Notes: generated from the sequence alone by a model not told the origin. DNA of 62,858 nucleotides from an uncultured Clostridia bacterium (GCA_947631405.1 CANRLC010000010.1:1-62858), one strand, 5' to 3'; counted from the first letter of the stretch, positions 35,629-45,793 are shown. Numbers and translations: made by a program.

Positions 35629-36882
35629 ATGCCCGAGAGGGTCTTTATCGTCGCCGCCAAGCGCTCGGCGATCGGGCGCTATCTCTGCTCGCTCGCCCAA
35701 GCGGACGCCGACGACGTCTGCGCGCAGGTGATTCGGGGCGGCTTCCCGGAGGCGCTGCTGCGCGATGTGCGCAGCGTGATCGTGGGCAACGTGCTTTCCG
35801 CCGGGTTAGGCCAAGGGCTTGCGCGGCAGATCGCGCTGCGCGCGGGTCTCGACGAGCGCACGATCGCGTATGCGGTGAACATGGTCTGCGGCTCCGGCAT
35901 GCAGGCGATCCGCTGCGCCGCGAACGAGGTGCGGCTGGGCGGCGGGCCTGTGCTCTGCGGCGGCGTGGAGCTGATGTCGCGCGCGCCGTTCGCCGCGCCC
36001 GCGTCGCTGCGCACAGGCCGCAAGCTGGGCGATCTGACGCTCACCGACCTGCTCGTTCACGACGGGCTGACGGACGCCTTCAGCGGCGTTCACATGGGCG
36101 TGACGGCGGAGAACGTCGCCAAGGCGTGCGGTATCACGCGCGAGGAGCAGGACGCCTACGCCACCGAGACGCTGCGGCGCGCGATTGCCGCGGTGGATTC
36201 CGGCATATTCCGGGAGGAGATCGTGCCGGTGCGCGTGCGGGACGCGAAGGGGCGGGAAATCATCTTTGACACGGACGAGCAGCCCAACCGCGCCTCGACG
36301 CCGGAGAAGGTCGCCTCGCTGCGGCCGTCGTTCCTGCCGGACGGCACGGTGACGGCGGCGTCCTCGTCGGGGCTGAACGACGGCGCGGCGTTCCTCGTGC
36401 TGGCCTCGGAAAGCTACTGTGAGGCGCACGGCCTCACGCCGCTCGCGGAGCTGCTCGCGGATACGGCGGTCGGCTGCGACCCGCAAACGATGGGCTTGGG
36501 GCCGTACTACGCCATCCGGCAGCTGCTTACCGATTCGGGCGTGGCGTTTGACGCCATCGACCGCTTTGAGATCAACGAGGCGTTCGCGGCGCAGGCGCTG
36601 GGCTGCTATCGGCTGCTGGCGCGTGAGTATGGCGTCAGCGAGGAGGCGCTGCGCGCGCGCACGAATCTCTACGGCTCCGGCATCGGCCTCGGGCATCCGC
36701 TCGGCGCGACGGGCGCGCGCATCGCGGTCACGCTCGCACACATGCTCGCGCGCGGCGAGTGTTCTCTCGGCGTCGCCTCGCTCTGCATTGGCGGCGGCAT
36801 GGGCGCCGCCCTCTTGGCAGGGCGGGCGGTGCCCGCACCCATCTCCGGCGGGCAGGGCCAGCGCCCATCTCCGAATGAGTGA
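35629..36882 (+). CDS. Thiolase (acetyl-CoA acetyltransferase family)
   Basis: A 417-residue thiolase condensing or cleaving acyl-CoA units. The acyl-carrying Cys is in NMVCGSGMQAI, ELMSRAPF is typical, and the catalytic His/Cys are in NEAFAAQA, GSGIGLGHPLGATGARI and SLCIGGGMGAAL. The C-terminus has about 15 extra Gly/Pro/Gln residues. ATG at 35629 follows GAAAGGAG. It lies 31 bp behind the envelope operon on the same strand; this may be accidental read-through. No other fatty acid or butyrate genes are nearby. Confidence 0.92.
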   Translation: MPERVFIVAAKRSAIGRYLCSLAQADADDVCAQVIRGGFPEALLRDVRSVIVGNVLSAGLGQGLARQIALRAGLDERTIAYAVNMVCGSGMQAIRCAANEVRLGGGPVLCGGVELMSRAPFAAPASLRTGRKLGDLTLTDLLVHDGLTDAFSGVHMGVTAENVAKACGITREEQDAYATETLRRAIAAVDSGIFREEIVPVRVRDAKGREIIFDTDEQPNRASTPEKVASLRPSFLPDGTVTAASSSGLNDGAAFLVLASESYCEAHGLTPLAELLADTAVGCDPQTMGLGPYYAIRQLLTDSGVAFDAIDRFEINEAFAAQALGCYRLLAREYGVSEEALRARTNLYGSGIGLGHPLGATGARIAVTLAHMLARGECSLGVASLCIGGGMGAALLAGRAVPAPISGGQGQRPSPNE

Positions 36883-36948
36883 GCGGTGAGCGAGGGTTGG
36901 GCGCACGAGGCCGTTGTTGGGGTTTTGGGCGTTTTGCAAGGCAAAAGA

Positions 36949-36985
36949 TCAGGACGGCGTGGCCGATGCCATGCCGTCCTTTTGT
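36949..36985. terminator. Terminator between thiolase and metK (convergent)
   Basis: AGGACGGCGTGG pairs imperfectly with GCCATGCCGTCCT, followed by TTTTG; it faces both converging genes. Confidence 0.7.
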
Positions 36986-37006
36986 TGCGGTTTTACGATC
37001 GCCCGC

Positions 37007-38182
37007 TCACATCTCCGCCGCCGCCGCTTTGAGCGCGTCCACGCGGTCTAGGCGCTCCCACGGCAGATCGACGTCGGTGCGGCCGAAGTGGCCGAAGGCC
37101 GCCGTCTGGCGGTAGATGGGTCGGCGCAGGTCGAGCATCGCGATGATGCCCGCCGGGCGCAGATCGAAGCAGCGGCGCACCAGCTCGGCGAGCTTCTCGT
37201 CCGGCAGCGCGCCCGTGCCCTGCGTGTCCACCACCAGCGACACGGGGTGCGCGACACCGATGGCATAGGCGACGGCGATCTCACAGCGGCGCGCCAGCCC
37301 CGCCGCGACGATGTTCTTCGCCGCGTAGCGGCAGGCGTAGGCGGCGCTGCGATCGACCTTGGTCGGATCCTTGCCGCTGAACGCGCCGCCGCCGTGGCGC
37401 GCGTAGCCGCCGTAGGTGTCCACGATGATCTTGCGGCCCGTCAGGCCGGAGTCGCCCATCGGCCCGCCGATGACGAACTTGCCCGTCGGGTTGATGAGAA
37501 AGCGCGTCTGCTCGTCGATCAGCGCGGCGGGCACGGCCTTGTACACGACGCGCTCGATGATCTCGCGAGAGAGCGTCTCGTGGTCGATCTCCGGCGCGTG
37601 CTGGGTGGAAACGACGACCGTGTGTACGCGCACAGGCCCGTCCCCCTCGTATTCCACCGTCACCTGACTCTTGCCGTCCGGGCGCAGCCACGGCAGTTCG
37701 CCGCTGCGGCGGGCCTGCGAAAGTCTGCGCGTGATGCGGTGCGCCAGCGCTATGGGCGCGGGCATCAGCTCCTCCGTCTCATCGCAGGCGAAGCCGAACA
37801 TCATGCCCTGATCGCCCGCGCCGATGTCGCTCTCGCCCTTGTCGCGGCCTTCCAGCGCGGCATCCACGCCCTGCGCGATGTCGGGGCTTTGCCCGTGCAG
37901 CGCGGTCAGCACGGCGCAGGTGTGGCCGTCGAAGCCGTACTTGGCGCGGTCGTAGCCGATGTCGCAGACGACCTCGCGCACGATGTCGTCCACGGCGATG
38001 CGCGCGGTGGTCGTCACCTCGCCCATCACCATGACGATGCCCGTCGTGGCGCAGGTCTCGCAGGCGACGCGGGCGTTCGGGTCCTGCGCCAGAATGGCGT
38101 CGAGCACAGCGTCGCTGATCTGGTCGCAGATCTTGTCGGGATGTCCCTCGGTCACGGATTCGGAGGTAAACAGTCTTCTCAT
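37007..38182 (-). CDS. metK: S-adenosylmethionine synthetase
   Basis: A 391-residue enzyme making SAM from methionine and ATP. Signatures: [33 protein letters not shown], the [19 protein letters not shown] loop and the [24 protein letters not shown] stretch (cited in part). Full length. ATG at 38182 after AAAGGAAAG. Its leader carries an S-box riboswitch with terminator, so it is switched off when SAM is plentiful. Confidence 0.97.
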   Translation of the reverse strand: MRRLFTSESVTEGHPDKICDQISDAVLDAILAQDPNARVACETCATTGIVMVMGEVTTTARIAVDDIVREVVCDIGYDRAKYGFDGHTCAVLTALHGQSPDIAQGVDAALEGRDKGESDIGAGDQGMMFGFACDETEELMPAPIALAHRITRRLSQARRSGELPWLRPDGKSQVTVEYEGDGPVRVHTVVVSTQHAPEIDHETLSREIIERVVYKAVPAALIDEQTRFLINPTGKFVIGGPMGDSGLTGRKIIVDTYGGYARHGGGAFSGKDPTKVDRSAAYACRYAAKNIVAAGLARRCEIAVAYAIGVAHPVSLVVDTQGTGALPDEKLAELVRRCFDLRPAGIIAMLDLRRPIYRQTAAFGHFGRTDVDLPWERLDRVDALKAAAAEM

Positions 38183-38223
38183 GTCTTTCGTCTTTCCTTT
38201 CTCGCGTGTCAGCCTCGTGTGCA

Positions 38224-38366
38224 GGAAAAAACCGCGCTGGCGATGCAGCGCGGTCGATCTTCGTTGCCACACCTCATCTGCCGACATTGCTGTCGTAGGA
38301 TTTAGCACCGGGTCTACCGGTTGCCGGGCTTCATCGGGCCTATTCCCTCCGCCGCTCGTGATAAGG
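38224..38366 (-). ncRNA. SAM-I (S-box) riboswitch with terminator upstream of metK
   Basis: On the minus strand the aptamer starts CCTTATC (38360-38366) and closes with GATGAGG (38272-38278). It contains the S-box signatures GAGCGGCGGAGGGA, GGCCCGATGAAGCCCGGCAACC (in part) and GGTGCTAAATCC. A terminator hairpin ACCGCGCTG-CATCGC-CAGCGCGGT plus T-run (38224-38255) follows. SAM binding favours the terminator. Confidence 0.95.
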
Positions 38367-38427
38367 CTTTATATGCGGTTGTGTGGATAGGATACCAGCT
38401 TTTCGCGCGTCTGTCAAGCCCTTGCGC

Positions 38428-39282
38428 TCATTCTCCACCCAATTTGTAGGCGCAGGCGAATCCGGCGGCCAGCAGCGCGATGCCGGCGGCCCACGAGAGC
38501 AGCGTCGCGCCGGAGAGGTCGGTCGCCATCAGGATGGCGACGGGCGACGCGGCGACGAGGCCGAGGATGGCGCAATAGGTCGGCCCCTTGTAGCGGCGCA
38601 GCAGCGTCTCGATCAGCCGGGCGATCGCAAAGATGCCCACGACGACGCCGAGGCCGAAGGGCACGAGCACGCCGCAGCAGGAGAGGATCTCGCCCATGTT
38701 GAGGTGCGCGAGCGCGTCGGCGAAGCGGCTCACCGTGCCGACGATGGGGTTGTAATAGCCCAGCAGCATCAGCATCATCGAGCCGCTGACGCCGGGGATG
38801 ACCATCGTCGCCGAGGCGATGACGCCCATGACAAACAGCACGCACACCTGCCCCACGCTCAGCGTGAGCGCGGCGTCGCGGCCGTCCCCCTCGCCGAGCA
38901 GCTGCAGGCCGATCACCAGCGCGAACGCCGCGATAAACGCGACCGCACCGGGCAGGCCCTTCTTGTCCCCCTTGGTCTGGCTCAGGATGGCGGGCAGGCC
39001 GCCGAAGATGAGGCCGATGAACGCGAGGTTGGTCTGCAGCGGGTACGTCGCCAGCAGGAATGTGAGCAGCTTGGAAAGGCCCACGATGCCCAGCGCCATG
39101 CCCAGCACATAGGGAAGCAGTGTCTTGACGCAGCGCTTCAGATCCTTAAACAGGCCGTTGATGCAGCCGATGACCGTGTCGTAGATGCCCATGGAGACCA
39201 TCATCGTGCCGCCGCTGACGCCGGGGATGATGTTGGCCACGCCGATGACGACGCCGCGCAGGATGTCCTTGATGAGCCGCAT
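38428..39282 (-). CDS. DUF368 membrane protein (polyprenyl-phosphate translocase, PopT-type)
   Basis: A 284-residue protein with about eight membrane segments and two inverted copies of the family signature, ANIIPGVSGGTM (near residue 17) and ATMVIPGVSGSMML (near 163). DUF368 proteins have been reported to flip undecaprenyl phosphate back across the membrane for wall and teichoic acid synthesis. Start after AAGGAGGAA. Next to envelope-related genes. Confidence 0.92.
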   Translation of the reverse strand: MRLIKDILRGVVIGVANIIPGVSGGTMMVSMGIYDTVIGCINGLFKDLKRCVKTLLPYVLGMALGIVGLSKLLTFLLATYPLQTNLAFIGLIFGGLPAILSQTKGDKKGLPGAVAFIAAFALVIGLQLLGEGDGRDAALTLSVGQVCVLFVMGVIASATMVIPGVSGSMMLMLLGYYNPIVGTVSRFADALAHLNMGEILSCCGVLVPFGLGVVVGIFAIARLIETLLRRYKGPTYCAILGLVAASPVAILMATDLSGATLLSWAAGIALLAAGFACAYKLGGE

Positions 39283-39336
39283 AGAATTCCTCCTTGGCCG
39301 TAAACAGCCCCATTGTATCAGCTTCGCGCGCGGGCG

Positions 39337-40083
39337 TCAAGCGCGGGCGTCGTCCGCCTTCGCCGCGCCCGCGCCGAGCAGCTCGTCCGCGCGCTGGCGG
39401 ATGCGGCTGCGCAGCACGCTCTGCCCGAGCAACTGCAACTCCTTCGCGTCAAAGAGCACGATCGACCCAAACGGCGCGAGCAGCACGCGCTCGATCGCCG
39501 TGCGATACGCGCACAGGCTGGAGACCATCGCCTCGGCCATGCGCTCCTCGCTCTCCTCCTGCGCGAGCAGGAAGGCGATCTCGTCGGCGAACTGCATGTA
39601 CAGCCGCAGCACCACCGACGCGCACGCGGGCACGTCGCTCACGAAGAACTCGCGCGTGTGTACGCCCTCGCGCAGCACGCCCTCCAGCACGTCGCGCATG
39701 CCCTCGCGCTGGCATTGCTCCATCTTCTCGCGCATCAGCGCGCCGTCCTCGCGGTAGGCCGCCTGAATGAGCAGCGCCACGAAGCCGGGGTTGTCGCTCT
39801 GCCAGAGCGCGGCGCTGTGGAACAGCGCGTTGAGCTTCGCGCAGGCGGAGTCCGTCTCCCCCAGCACGCTCGCGCGGGCGCGCGCGCAGTTTTCCTGCGC
39901 CCGCCGCTCGCAGATGGCCTGCAGCAAGGCGAACTTGCTGTCGAAGTGGTGGTAAAAGCCGCCCTTGGAGTAGCCCATCTGCGTGAGGATGTCCTGCACG
40001 CTGGTGCGCTCGTAGCCCTTGCTGTAAAACAGGCGCTCCGCCGTGGCCAGCAGCTCGTCCCGCCGCTCGTCTCCCTTTTTCAT
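39337..40083 (-). CDS. TetR-family transcriptional regulator
   Basis: A 248-residue regulator with an N-terminal TetR HTH (LLATAERLFYSKGYERTSVQDILTQ in part, then GYSKGGFYHHFDSK). The ligand domain is long and helical, and the C-terminus is Ala-rich. It may control the DUF368 gene 55 bp downstream or its own synthesis; ligand unknown. Start after GGAAGGAG. Confidence 0.92.
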   Translation of the reverse strand: MKKGDERRDELLATAERLFYSKGYERTSVQDILTQMGYSKGGFYHHFDSKFALLQAICERRAQENCARARASVLGETDSACAKLNALFHSAALWQSDNPGFVALLIQAAYREDGALMREKMEQCQREGMRDVLEGVLREGVHTREFFVSDVPACASVVLRLYMQFADEIAFLLAQEESEERMAEAMVSSLCAYRTAIERVLLAPFGSIVLFDAKELQLLGQSVLRSRIRQRADELLGAGAAKADDARA

Positions 40084-40140
40084 GCCGTCTCCTTCCCGCG
40101 CGCTTCGCCGCGCCGTTTTGCCGCGCGTCCCTGCGCGCCG

Positions 40141-41643
40141 TCAGTTGTAGAGGATCTCCTGCTGGGTTGCGGGATAGGTGGTCGTCCAGAGCTTTTCGCT
40201 GCGGATTTCGTTGCCCTCGGCGTCGCTGTACACCTTGTAGGTGTCCACGACGTAACCGGTGCGCTTCTGCCGCCCGGCCTTGCGCGTGCCCGCGGGCAGC
40301 GTCTCATCCTGCGTGTAGAGCACCTCGTCGGAGGGCTTGATCGTGCGCGTGGTCTCCGAGCGCAGGTCGATGGTCACGCCGTCGTCGAGCAGCTTGCCGT
40401 AGATCTCCACGGTCACCTGCCGGTCGGCATACCACGCGACCACGAACACCGGGAACTCGCCGTTGTTGCGGAAAACGAAATCGAGGGACGGCCAGTTGAC
40501 CGTCGCGTCCTCGCCCTTGTTGACGTAGCTGGACGGCCAGCTGTGCGCCGAGCGCTCCACGATCTGCAGGTCGGCGCGGATGACCGCGTTGAAGAGCGTC
40601 GAGGAGGTCTGGCACACGCCGCCGCCCGTGTCGTCCACCAGCACGCCGCCCGCGATCGCGCCCGCCTCGCGGTAGCCCTTCGCGCCCGTGCGCTGACCGG
40701 TGCAGCTGTTGAAGGAGAGCGTCTCGCCCGGCAGCACCACGCGCCCGTTGAGCGCCTCCGCCGAGAGGGCGATGTTCGTGTTGCGGTCGCGGTCGGCGGT
40801 CGTCTGCGTGGAGAAGGACGATATGCGGCCGAACAGGCCCTGGAGCTGCGCGAGGGTGACGCGCGGGGCAACCGTCTCGCCCTCGGGGACGATCACGCGG
40901 TCGTAAGCGCGCTCGTCTAGCGCGGCGAGGATGTCGGTTTTAAGCTTGTCGCGATCGACCCGGTAGCCCGGCGTCGCCTCGGTGAAGGTGAAGGTGCGGT
41001 TGGTCACGTCGAACGCGTCCAGCGTGGCGTCCGCCGCCTCGACGTCCAGCGCGTCCGCCACGGCGTCCGCCAGCGCGCCCACGGCGTCGCGGTCGTAGGA
41101 AAAGCCCGTCGTGAACGCCGCGCCCTCGCGCGCCACGCGCTCGATCTCGGCGTAGCGCTCCTCCAGCGAACCGGCGCGGCCCACGGCCCACGCCTGCTGC
41201 AGCACGGTCTGCGCGTCGGAGGTGACGGGCACCTCCTGCGAGGTGATGCGCCAGCGGCGCTCCCCGGCGGCGACCACGAGCGAGAAGGCCTCCGCCTGCT
41301 CCTGCTCGCGGCCCGCGTAGAGCGCGCTCGCCTGCTCGAAGGTCATGCCGCTCAGGTCGGCGCCGTCCACTGTGACGCCGGGAAAGAACGTATCTCGGGA
41401 GACGGCCTTGCGCACGGCGGCATACGCCTCGTACTCGGCCATCTGGTCGGAGTAGACCTTCGCGCCGAAGACCCAGACGAGCGCGCAAAGCGCGAGCACC
41501 AGCAGCGTCCAGAACGGGAAGAGCCTGCGCTCCTCCCGCGCCTTAGCCTTGCGCGGCGCCCTTTTGCGCGTCAGGTCGATCTGGCCGACCTGCCCGTCTT
41601 CGCCTGTGCGGCCCTCAGGCCCGCGGCGCTCGTCCTCTGACAC
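40141..41643 (-). CDS. VanW-family cell wall protein with G5 domain
   Basis: A 500-residue, single-pass membrane protein. The N-terminal ~40 residues are charged and cytoplasmic, followed by a membrane helix (FWTLLVLALCALVWVFG). Outside are two PG_binding_4-type repeats and a VanW domain (NGRVVLPGETLSFN, GAIAGGVLVDDTGGGVCQTSSTL in part, ERSAHSWPSSYV). A C-terminal G5-like module follows (DEVLYTQDETLPAGTRK). GTG at 41643 is preferred because GGAGG lies eight bases upstream, just past the rex stop; an in-frame ATG lies inside rex. Likely wall-associated; precise role unknown. Confidence 0.85.
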   Translation of the reverse strand: MSEDERRGPEGRTGEDGQVGQIDLTRKRAPRKAKAREERRLFPFWTLLVLALCALVWVFGAKVYSDQMAEYEAYAAVRKAVSRDTFFPGVTVDGADLSGMTFEQASALYAGREQEQAEAFSLVVAAGERRWRITSQEVPVTSDAQTVLQQAWAVGRAGSLEERYAEIERVAREGAAFTTGFSYDRDAVGALADAVADALDVEAADATLDAFDVTNRTFTFTEATPGYRVDRDKLKTDILAALDERAYDRVIVPEGETVAPRVTLAQLQGLFGRISSFSTQTTADRDRNTNIALSAEALNGRVVLPGETLSFNSCTGQRTGAKGYREAGAIAGGVLVDDTGGGVCQTSSTLFNAVIRADLQIVERSAHSWPSSYVNKGEDATVNWPSLDFVFRNNGEFPVFVVAWYADRQVTVEIYGKLLDDGVTIDLRSETTRTIKPSDEVLYTQDETLPAGTRKAGRQKRTGYVVDTYKVYSDAEGNEIRSEKLWTTTYPATQQEILYN

Positions 41644-41659
41644 GGTGCGTTCCTCCGTT

Positions 41660-42325
41660 TCAGGCGTCCCTGCCCGCGTGAAGCTCGGCGAACAGGTCCT
41701 TTTCATTCATGCGATAGGAGAGGATGTGCAGGCTGTCGGACAGGTGTACGTTGTTGACCGCGACGCCCTGCGGCAGCGTGAGATCGACCGGGGCAAAATT
41801 CCAGATGCCCCGCACGCCGCCCGCCACCAGCGCGTCGGCGATCGGCTGGGCGACGGCCGCGGGTACCGCCAGCACGGCGATGTCCACCGCGTGGGCGGAA
41901 AGCCAGCCCTCCAGCTTCTCCATCGGCTGCACGAGGATGCCGTGTACGTCCACGCCCACCAGCGCGGAGGAGACGTCGAACATCGCCTGGATGTGGAAGC
42001 CCTCGCGCTCAAAGCCCGCGTAGTTGGCGATCGCGCGGCCGATGTTGCCCGCGCCGATCACGATGACGTGATACGCGTGCTGCAGGCCCAAGATCGCGCC
42101 GATGCGCTCCTTGAGGTTGGAGACGTGATAGCCGTAGCCCTGCTGGCCGAAGCCGCCGAAGCAGTTGATGTCCTGCCGAATTTGCGAGGCGGTCAGGTTC
42201 ATGCGCTCGCCCAGCTCCTGCGAGGAGATGCGCACGACGCCCGCCTTTTCCAGCTCGCGCAGGTGACGGTAATACATCGGGAGCCGGCGCACCACCGCGT
42301 CGGACACCCTCGATTTGAAAGCCAT
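41660..42325 (-). CDS. rex: Redox-sensing transcriptional repressor Rex
   Basis: A 221-residue regulator reading the NADH/NAD+ ratio. The N-terminal winged helix has RRLPMYYRHLRELEKAGV and ISSQELGERMNLTASQIRQD. The C-terminal Rossmann domain has VIGAGNIGRAIANY, and NFAPVDLTLP and NVHLSDSL are typical. It usually represses fermentation genes; no Rex site was clearly identified in this window. Confidence 0.96.
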   Translation of the reverse strand: MAFKSRVSDAVVRRLPMYYRHLRELEKAGVVRISSQELGERMNLTASQIRQDINCFGGFGQQGYGYHVSNLKERIGAILGLQHAYHVIVIGAGNIGRAIANYAGFEREGFHIQAMFDVSSALVGVDVHGILVQPMEKLEGWLSAHAVDIAVLAVPAAVAQPIADALVAGGVRGIWNFAPVDLTLPQGVAVNNVHLSDSLHILSYRMNEKDLFAELHAGRDA

Positions 42326-42435
42326 AAGCGTCTTGCTCCTGTTTTTTCTCGCGGCGCGTCAACGTCGGCGCGCCAACCATCAGTATACCAGCATTGGCGA
42401 AAAGACGCAAGCGGAACTTCCCGCGAGCGGCCCCG

Positions 42436-43392
42436 TCAGAACTCGCGCTTGACGCTGCGGGTCAGCAACCCGCCCAGCGCCTCGCGGGCGTCTCGCCCCT
42501 CGTAGAGGACGGCGTAGACCGCCTCGCAGATGGGCAGCTCGACCGCGTTTTTCTGCGCCAGCGCGCGCAGCGCCCGCACGGTATAGTAACCCTCGGCCAG
42601 CTCGTTATACGCCTCGCCGCGCACGAACGCCTCGCCGAAGCGGCGGTTGTGGCTGTACGGCGAAAAGACCGTCGCCTCGTAATCGCCCAGATGGCAAAGG
42701 CCGTAGGCCGACAATTCGCTGCCGCCCAGCGCGCCGATCAGTCTCGCGATCTCGCGCGTGCCCCGGCTCATCAGCGCGCCCTTGAGCGAGGAGACGCCCA
42801 TCGCGTCGAGCATGCCCGCGGCGATGCCGATCACGTTCTTGGACGCCGCGCCGATCTCGTTTCCGATCAGGTCGGCCCCGTAGTAGAAGCGGATCAGCCC
42901 GCCGGAGAGCGCGCCGACCAGACGGCGCTTGACCGCCTCGTCCCGCGCGTCGATGACCATGCAGTTGGGCACGCCCGCGACGAACTCCTGCACATGCCCC
43001 GGCCCCAGCCAGACCGCGACGTCGTTTTCCTCCCCCACGGCCTGCTCGGCGATCACCGACAGGCGCTCGCCCGTTCCGATCTCCAGCCCCTTCATGCACA
43101 GCGCGAACGTCTTGCCGCGCGGCGCGAGCTTGGCGATCTCGCCCATCAGCGCGCGCAAGCTCTGCGAGGAGACCGAGACGCACACAAGCTCCGAGGCCAG
43201 CGCCTCGCTCAACTCGCTCGTCAACCGCACGTCGGGCGCGAACGTCACCAGACCGTTGCCGCCCGTCCTTTGAATCTCGCGAAGATGCGCGCTGCCCTCG
43301 CGCCCGTAGAGCGTCACCTCGTGCCCGATCTCATGCAGATACCACGCGATGAACGCGCCCCAGCGCCCGCAGCCGATCACTGACGCCCTCAT
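42436..43392 (-). CDS. gpsA: NAD(P)H-dependent glycerol-3-phosphate dehydrogenase
   Basis: A 318-residue enzyme making sn-glycerol 3-phosphate for phospholipids. The nucleotide-binding loop is GCGRWGAF, where GxGxWG is usual. The catalytic lysine is in AASKNVIGIAAG, and ARLIGALGGSELSAYGLCHLGD and SHNRRFGEAF match the family. A few bases behind rnr with an AGGAGGG site. Confidence 0.93.
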   Translation of the reverse strand: MRASVIGCGRWGAFIAWYLHEIGHEVTLYGREGSAHLREIQRTGGNGLVTFAPDVRLTSELSEALASELVCVSVSSQSLRALMGEIAKLAPRGKTFALCMKGLEIGTGERLSVIAEQAVGEENDVAVWLGPGHVQEFVAGVPNCMVIDARDEAVKRRLVGALSGGLIRFYYGADLIGNEIGAASKNVIGIAAGMLDAMGVSSLKGALMSRGTREIARLIGALGGSELSAYGLCHLGDYEATVFSPYSHNRRFGEAFVRGEAYNELAEGYYTVRALRALAQKNAVELPICEAVYAVLYEGRDAREALGGLLTRSVKREF

Positions 43393-43410
43393 GCGCCGTC
43401 CCTCCTTCGT

Positions 43411-45444
43411 CTATCGCCTGCGCCGCCCGCGGGCGTCGCGCCTTCCCTCATGCGATCTGCCGTGTGCGCGGCCCCGGTCTTCCCCGCGCGCGGCGGAGTC
43501 CTCCTCGGCCAGATCGATCTCCCCGGCGATCGGCCGCACCCCGGTCACGATCACGCGCAGCGCCTGACCGACCCGCAAAACGCGGCCCGTCGCCTCGCCG
43601 CGCAGCTCCATGCGCCGCTCGTCCAGCGCGAACCACTCGCCAAGCGAGCGCGTGGAGAGCAGCCCCTCCGCGCCGCAGGGCAGCGCCACATATGCGCCGG
43701 ACGCGCTCACGCCCGCGATCACGCCGTCAAACGCCTCGCCGACGCGGTCGGACAGGTAGTGCGCCGCCATCACGCGGTCGCCCATGCGCTCCGCCTGCGC
43801 CGCGACGCGCTCCCGCTCGGAGCTTTGCGCCGCCGCCTCGGCGAGCGCTTCGCCCGTGAGCGCCGGCATGTTGCCCGTGAGCGCGGCGGTCAGCGCGCGG
43901 CTGACGACCAGATCGGGATAGCGCCGGATCGGCGAGGTAAAGTGGCAATAGTCGGAGAGCGCGAGCGCGTAGTGCCCCAAGGGCTTCGCGTCGTAGCGCG
44001 CCCGCTGCATGCTGCGCAGCGCCATCGCCGCGATCGCCGGGTATTCCTCCCGGCCCTGCGCGGCCGCAAGCGCCTCCCGCAACGCGGCGCTCCTCGCGTC
44101 CCGCGCGCGCAGGCCGCGGCTCGGCAGCGCCAAGGCGTCCAGCGCGTCCGCCAGCGCGGACAGCTTGTCCGGATCCGGCGTCTCGTGGACGCGGTAGAGC
44201 AGCGGCAGGCGGCGCTCGCGCGCAAAGCGGGCCACGCTCTCGTTCGCCGCGAGCATGAAGTCCTCGATCATCCGCTCGGCCTCACCCCGCGCGCGCACCG
44301 CCATCGCGACCGGCTGGCCCTGCACATCCAGCGCAAACTGCGGCTCGGGCAGTTCAAAATCCACGCAGCCCGCCGCCTCGCGCCGCGCGCGGATCCTTCC
44401 CGCCAGCGCGCGCATCGTATGCAGCGCGTCCGCCACGCCCTGCGCCTCCATTCGCGCGCGCTGCCCGGCGTCGCCCGCAAACATCGCGTTCACATCCGCG
44501 TAGACGAGCCGCGCCCGCGAGCGGATGATCGTGCGCGCCAGCCGCAAACGCCGCACCTCTCCGGCGGCGTCCACGTCCATCAGCGCGCTCAGGGCGAACT
44601 TATCCTCGCCCGGGCGCAGCGAGCAGACGCCGTCCGAGAGCGCGTGCGGCAGCATCGGCAGCACGCGCCCCGGCAGGTAGACGCTCGTGCCGCGCGCCCA
44701 TGCGGCCCGGTCGAGCGGCGTTCCCTGCGGCACATAGTGCCCCACGTCTGCGATGTGAACGCCCAGCCGCGCGCAGCCGCCCTCGAGCGGCTCCACGCTC
44801 ACCGCGTCGTCAAAGTCCTTCGCATCCGCGCCGTCGATGGTAAAAAGCGTCAGCGCGCGCAGGTCTTCCCGCTCCGGGTCGTCCCGCAGGTCGGCAGCTC
44901 GGCAGGCGTCCGCCTGCGCGAGCGCCTCTTCGTCGAACGCCTGCGGCAGGCGCTCGGTGAGGATCAGTGCGTCCAGCGAAGCCTGCGCGTCGTCCGCATC
45001 GCCCAGCCGCTCCTCCACCTGCGCGAGCAGGCCACCCTCCCAGCGGACGACCCGCGCGCAGACCGCGTCGCCGGGGCGCGCGCCGCACAGCGGCCCGCCG
45101 ATCGCCACGCGCCGGGGAAGCTGCCGCGAGGCCGGGCGCAGCGTAAGGCCGCGCGGCCCCTCTTCGAGCACGCCGCAAAGGCGCTCGTGGGCGCGCGCGA
45201 GCACGCGCTCCACCGTCGCGTATTCGCCGCCCGCGCGCCGCGCGCTCACGCGGTCGCCGGGCAGCGCGCCCTTGGCGCGGGCGCGCGCGCAGAGCAGGCG
45301 CTCGCCGTCGTCCGTGAGCAGCGGCACAAAGCCGCCGCTGCGGGGCTGCGCCGTCGCCTCAAACAGCCCGCCCGACGGGGACGCCTTCCGCTTTCCCTTG
45401 GGCAGGCGGCTTCTCGCCCCGCCCGGGGCCGATCTGCGTTTCAT
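43411..45444 (-). CDS. rnr: Ribonuclease R
   Basis: A 677-residue 3'-5' exoribonuclease. The N-terminal region has an OB/cold-shock-type domain. The RNB domain has the metal-binding aspartates in TIDGADAKDFDDAV and HIADVGHYV, and TSPIRRYPDLVVSRAL. The S1 domain is near residues 580-650. The C-terminal ~30 residues are an Arg/Gly/His-rich basic tail. RNase R works with SmpB-tmRNA in trans-translation. In many Firmicutes secG, rnr and smpB are adjacent; here secG-rnr are together but smpB-ssrA is 35 kb away. Confidence 0.96.
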   Translation of the reverse strand: MKRRSAPGGARSRLPKGKRKASPSGGLFEATAQPRSGGFVPLLTDDGERLLCARARAKGALPGDRVSARRAGGEYATVERVLARAHERLCGVLEEGPRGLTLRPASRQLPRRVAIGGPLCGARPGDAVCARVVRWEGGLLAQVEERLGDADDAQASLDALILTERLPQAFDEEALAQADACRAADLRDDPEREDLRALTLFTIDGADAKDFDDAVSVEPLEGGCARLGVHIADVGHYVPQGTPLDRAAWARGTSVYLPGRVLPMLPHALSDGVCSLRPGEDKFALSALMDVDAAGEVRRLRLARTIIRSRARLVYADVNAMFAGDAGQRARMEAQGVADALHTMRALAGRIRARREAAGCVDFELPEPQFALDVQGQPVAMAVRARGEAERMIEDFMLAANESVARFARERRLPLLYRVHETPDPDKLSALADALDALALPSRGLRARDARSAALREALAAAQGREEYPAIAAMALRSMQRARYDAKPLGHYALALSDYCHFTSPIRRYPDLVVSRALTAALTGNMPALTGEALAEAAAQSSERERVAAQAERMGDRVMAAHYLSDRVGEAFDGVIAGVSASGAYVALPCGAEGLLSTRSLGEWFALDERRMELRGEATGRVLRVGQALRVIVTGVRPIAGEIDLAEEDSAARGEDRGRAHGRSHEGRRDARGRRRR

Positions 45445-45556
45445 CGCTCACCCACCTCGCACGCGCGCCTCGCCGGGGCGCAGTCTGCGCGCATACGCCC
45501 CGCTTCATACGAAAGGAGGCCAAAGCGCATCGCTTCAGCCTCCTCATGGGTTCCGA

Positions 45557-45793
45557 TTAGCCGATCACGGCGATAACCAGCGCGCAGACGATGAACACGC
45601 CCGCGGAGATCTTGGTCGCCAGCGCGAGCTTGCCTTCCATCGTCTTGGCCTTGTTCTTGCCAAAGAAGGTCTCCGCGCCGCCCGCGATCGCGCCCAGGCC
45701 GTTCGATTCGCCCGGCTGCAACAGCACCGTGGCGATCAGCACGATCGCCGCAGCGACCAGAAGCACGGTGATCAACACGTTCAAAACTGCCAT
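45557..45793 (-). CDS. secG: Preprotein translocase subunit SecG
   Basis: A 78-residue protein with two membrane helices (LNVLITVLLVAAAIVLIATVL and ALATKISAGVFIVCALVIAVIG, in part), joined by the signature LLQPGESNGLGAIAGGAETFFGK (in part). Stimulates SecYEG transport. GGAGGAG ribosome site. Confidence 0.95.
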   Translation of the reverse strand: MAVLNVLITVLLVAAAIVLIATVLLQPGESNGLGAIAGGAETFFGKNKAKTMEGKLALATKISAGVFIVCALVIAVIG